DNA from: an uncultured Oscillospiraceae bacterium
GTDB lineage: Bacteria; Bacillota; Clostridia; Oscillospirales; Acutalibacteraceae
Length of the DNA stretch: 7,942 nt
Direction of reading: 5' to 3'
NCBI GenBank assembly: GCA_958354085.1
Contig: CATWUX010000104.1
Coordinates: forward strand, 1 to 7,942
The notes under the pieces were generated by a model. The model saw only the letters and a list, made by a program, of their open reading frames with translations, was not told the DNA's origin and searched no databases. Of this stretch, positions 6,650 through 7,942 are shown piece after piece. A program made the position numbers and the translations under genes. The stretch's first letter is position 1, and every line of letters begins with the position of its first letter.

Positions 6650-6698
6650 AAAGACAGCGTAGAAAGCAGAAATGCTTTTTATGCTGTCTTTATTTGTT
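6650..6698 (+). terminator. Long GAAA-capped hairpin, likely terminator of the DUF378 gene
   Basis: Bases 6650-6668 pair with 6673-6691 over 19 continuous pairs, only two of them G-T wobbles, and the loop is the stable tetraloop GAAA (6669-6672). The right arm ends CTTT and continues ATTTG, so the T-run is short and interrupted. It lies 62 bases after the DUF378 stop. Terminator is the simplest reading; the unusually long stem also allows an RNA-stability or 3'-end processing role. Confidence 0.72.
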
Positions 6699-6732
6699 AG
6701 TGCGCTTCTCGGTTTTCCGGCTTTCCAGCCCA

Positions 6733-6767
6733 TTGACATTGACTGGCACGGTACTTCGTGTTATCCT
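6733..6767 (+). promoter_or_regulatory. Promoter for the SGNH hydrolase gene
   Basis: TTGACT (6739-6744), a 17-base spacer and TATCCT (6762-6767) form a good sigma-A promoter with an extended -10 TG at 6759-6760. A perfect TTGACA sits immediately before it at 6733-6738, so the -35 hexamer is tandemly duplicated. A start near 6774 leaves a leader of about 109 bases before the chosen ATG. Confidence 0.55.
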
Positions 6768-6868
6768 CCTTTCAAGGGGAATCCGCACGCATATGTACAA
6801 AAATTTTGCTTTTCAACGGACGCGGCCGCCCCGAAAACGTTTATCAGCCCACCCCTATATTACCACCG

Positions 6869-6875
6869 AAAGGAG
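6869..6875 (+). promoter_or_regulatory. Ribosome binding site that fixes the SGNH hydrolase start
   Basis: AAAGGAG is placed 7 bases before ATG 6883, ideal spacing. The reading frame is open far upstream, including an in-frame ATG at 6793, so this site together with the signal peptide decides the start. Confidence 0.8.
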
Positions 6876-6882
6876 CCAACCG

Positions 6883-7869
6883 ATGTTGAACCATTTTGCC
6901 TGTTCGTTTTTACTCACGACTCTTCTGCTAACGGTGCTTCCGGCAGCCGCCGAATCAACGGCAGCAGCCAAGCCAACTAATACACAGCCGCAGGCCGTTT
7001 TTCTCGGCGACAGCATCGCCACCGGCTACCTGCTGGAAGATTATGACACGCAAGCCTATGCCGCCCTGCTCAGTGAAACGCTGGGGGCTGCCGCCACCAA
7101 TCTGGCCGTCAACGGTGCGACCAGCGGTGACTTGCTGACGGCGCTGGATACCGAGCGCTATCAACGAGCCGTGGAAGCCGCCGACTTTATTTTCATCAGC
7201 ATCGGCGGCAATAATTTTCTGCGCCGTCTGACTGACTGGGTCTCCGCTATACCCGGCGAATTGCCGTCGGATTTTGCCGCCGTGGTGGACGACGGTGTCG
7301 CGGCGTTTGAAAAAGATTTTCCCGCTATTCTCCGTACGCTCAAAGCGCAGAATCCCACCGCCACCATTGTGGTGCAAACCATCTACAACCCTTACGCCAT
7401 CCTGCTCATTCCGACCGGCGACGGACTGCTGTGCGACTATCTCGAACGGCAAATCAATCGTCTGAATCTGATCCTGCGCGCCGTGCATTTAAAAAATCCG
7501 GCGGCTTTTTTGCTGTCCGACGTGGCAAAAGCCTTCAAGGAAGCCGAGGATCCGCAATTATGCAACAGTACGCTCGTCCCTTTTAATTTGGATCCGCATC
7601 CGAGTGCAAAGGGGCACCGGCTGATCGCCGACACGCTTTTAGCTACACTGGAAAAGGAAGGTTTTGTTCCCGTTGTCAGCCCTCTCCCCTCCTCCATAAC
7701 AACCGTTGTTCTGCCGGCGTCCACCGTTCCATCAACGCTGACTTCAACCGCTCCCGCACAGCCGCAGCAGCCGTCTGCCGCTTTTCCGTGGATACCGGTC
7801 GGCATCAGCGGCGTTTTACTGATCGCTGTTATTCTTGTTCTGTTGAAATGCCGTTTCCGGCGAAGATAA
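6883..7869 (+). CDS. Secreted, membrane-anchored SGNH/GDSL-family hydrolase
   Basis: A 328-residue exported esterase/lipase-type protein. A signal peptide (1-23) has a hydrophobic core FLLTTLLLTV and a likely cleavage after AAA. The mature SGNH domain (about 36-258) has block I FLGDSIATG with nucleophile Ser44, block II NGATSGD with oxyanion Gly78, block III IGGNN with Asn110/111, and block V DPHPSAKGH with His239. The acid is probably Asp237, placed DxH rather than the textbook DxxH. A Pro/Ser/Thr-rich linker (about 262-300) leads to a C-terminal helix (304-321) and the basic tail KCRFRRR, so the enzyme is probably tethered outside the cell by its C-terminus. No LPXTG motif adjoins the helix. 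Substrates of such proteins include acyl esters of lipids, glycans or peptidoglycan; which one applies here cannot be told. The gene appears monocistronic, with its own promoter. Family confidence is high; substrate unknown. Confidence 0.9.
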   Translation: MLNHFACSFLLTTLLLTVLPAAAESTAAAKPTNTQPQAVFLGDSIATGYLLEDYDTQAYAALLSETLGAAATNLAVNGATSGDLLTALDTERYQRAVEAADFIFISIGGNNFLRRLTDWVSAIPGELPSDFAAVVDDGVAAFEKDFPAILRTLKAQNPTATIVVQTIYNPYAILLIPTGDGLLCDYLERQINRLNLILRAVHLKNPAAFLLSDVAKAFKEAEDPQLCNSTLVPFNLDPHPSAKGHRLIADTLLATLEKEGFVPVVSPLPSSITTVVLPASTVPSTLTSTAPAQPQQPSAAFPWIPVGISGVLLIAVILVLLKCRFRRR

Positions 7870-7942
7870 GATTAGGGAAACTCTGCATGTAGGATTGTCA
7901 AACATATTGGACAGTCAAGGAGAGGAGAAAGAAGCGAGCATC
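7870..7942. other. Intergenic tail with imperfect dyad and Shine-Dalgarno-like purine run
   Basis: No gene or clear terminator is seen after the hydrolase stop. An imperfect 18-bp dyad lies at 7896-7913 (TGTC arms with GACA, seven of nine pairs symmetrical). AAGGAG (7917-7922) and AGGAG (7923-7927) follow, but no ATG, GTG or TTG start occurs at suitable distance before the window ends. A further plus-strand gene may begin just outside. Confidence 0.35.

Noticed and set aside
6472..6882. Upstream extension of the hydrolase frame back to 6472
   Set aside because: It would overlap the DUF378 gene and cross its terminator; the signal peptide and ribosome site place the start at 6883.
6672..6980. 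102-codon open frame across the hydrolase leader
   Set aside because: It starts within the loop and right arm of the terminator hairpin, lacks a ribosome site and overlaps the signal peptide in another frame.
7548..7598. Direct repeat GGATCCGCA at 7548 and 7590
   Set aside because: Both copies are coding and nine bases long; chance similarity is sufficient.
7711..7725. LPAST in the hydrolase linker as a sortase signal
   Set aside because: It is not LPXTG and lies about 25 residues before the membrane helix instead of next to it.
7870..7918. Minus-strand promoter using TTGACA or TTGACT in the tail
   Set aside because: No acceptable -10 box lies at 16-18 bases, and transcription would run antisense into the hydrolase.

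Overview
The window looks like a chromosomal segment from a Gram-positive anaerobe of the class Clostridia, probably near the Oscillospiraceae/Ruminococcaceae. Three things suggest this: strong AGGAGG-type ribosome sites, a divergent type II topoisomerase B/A gene pair of a style I associate with Clostridia, and a DUF378 (YuzA-like) membrane protein. Base composition is slightly GC-rich in the genes and AT-rich between them. This placement is inferred from protein character only; no rRNA or other marker is present. I see no tRNA, rRNA, CRISPR array, insertion sequence or phage gene.

Left part, minus strand (1-2475): a two-gene topoisomerase unit. The B subunit (2475 to 502) is complete. It is followed 42 bases later by an A subunit (459 to 1) that runs off the window. 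A strong sigma-A-like promoter lies upstream of the B gene. The B subunit keeps the ATPase and metal-binding residues but is clearly divergent, including EGK in place of the usual EGD in the TOPRIM motif.

Middle, plus strand: murC (2706-4076), the L-alanine-adding ligase of peptidoglycan synthesis, is divergent from the topoisomerase unit and ends in a textbook terminator. Next is a stand-alone HyuA-type hydantoinase/oxoprolinase-family protein (4259-6268) with no HyuB partner beside it. Its promoter region holds two similar AGAA..TTCT dyads that flank the candidate -10 box.

Right part, plus strand: a 70-residue two-helix DUF378 membrane protein (6375-6587) is followed by a long, GAAA-capped hairpin. 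Then comes a secreted SGNH/GDSL hydrolase (6883-7869) with a signal peptide, a Pro/Ser/Thr-rich linker and a C-terminal membrane anchor. The last 73 bases carry an imperfect 18-bp dyad and purine-rich Shine-Dalgarno-like sequence but no visible gene.

The genes do not form one pathway. Each plus-strand gene appears to have its own promoter, and MurC and the anchored hydrolase share only a loose cell-envelope theme. I see no convincing multi-gene novel system. The points most worth checking are the altered TOPRIM motif, the orphan HyuA-like protein with its paired dyads, and the overlapping alternative hairpins before the DUF378 gene.
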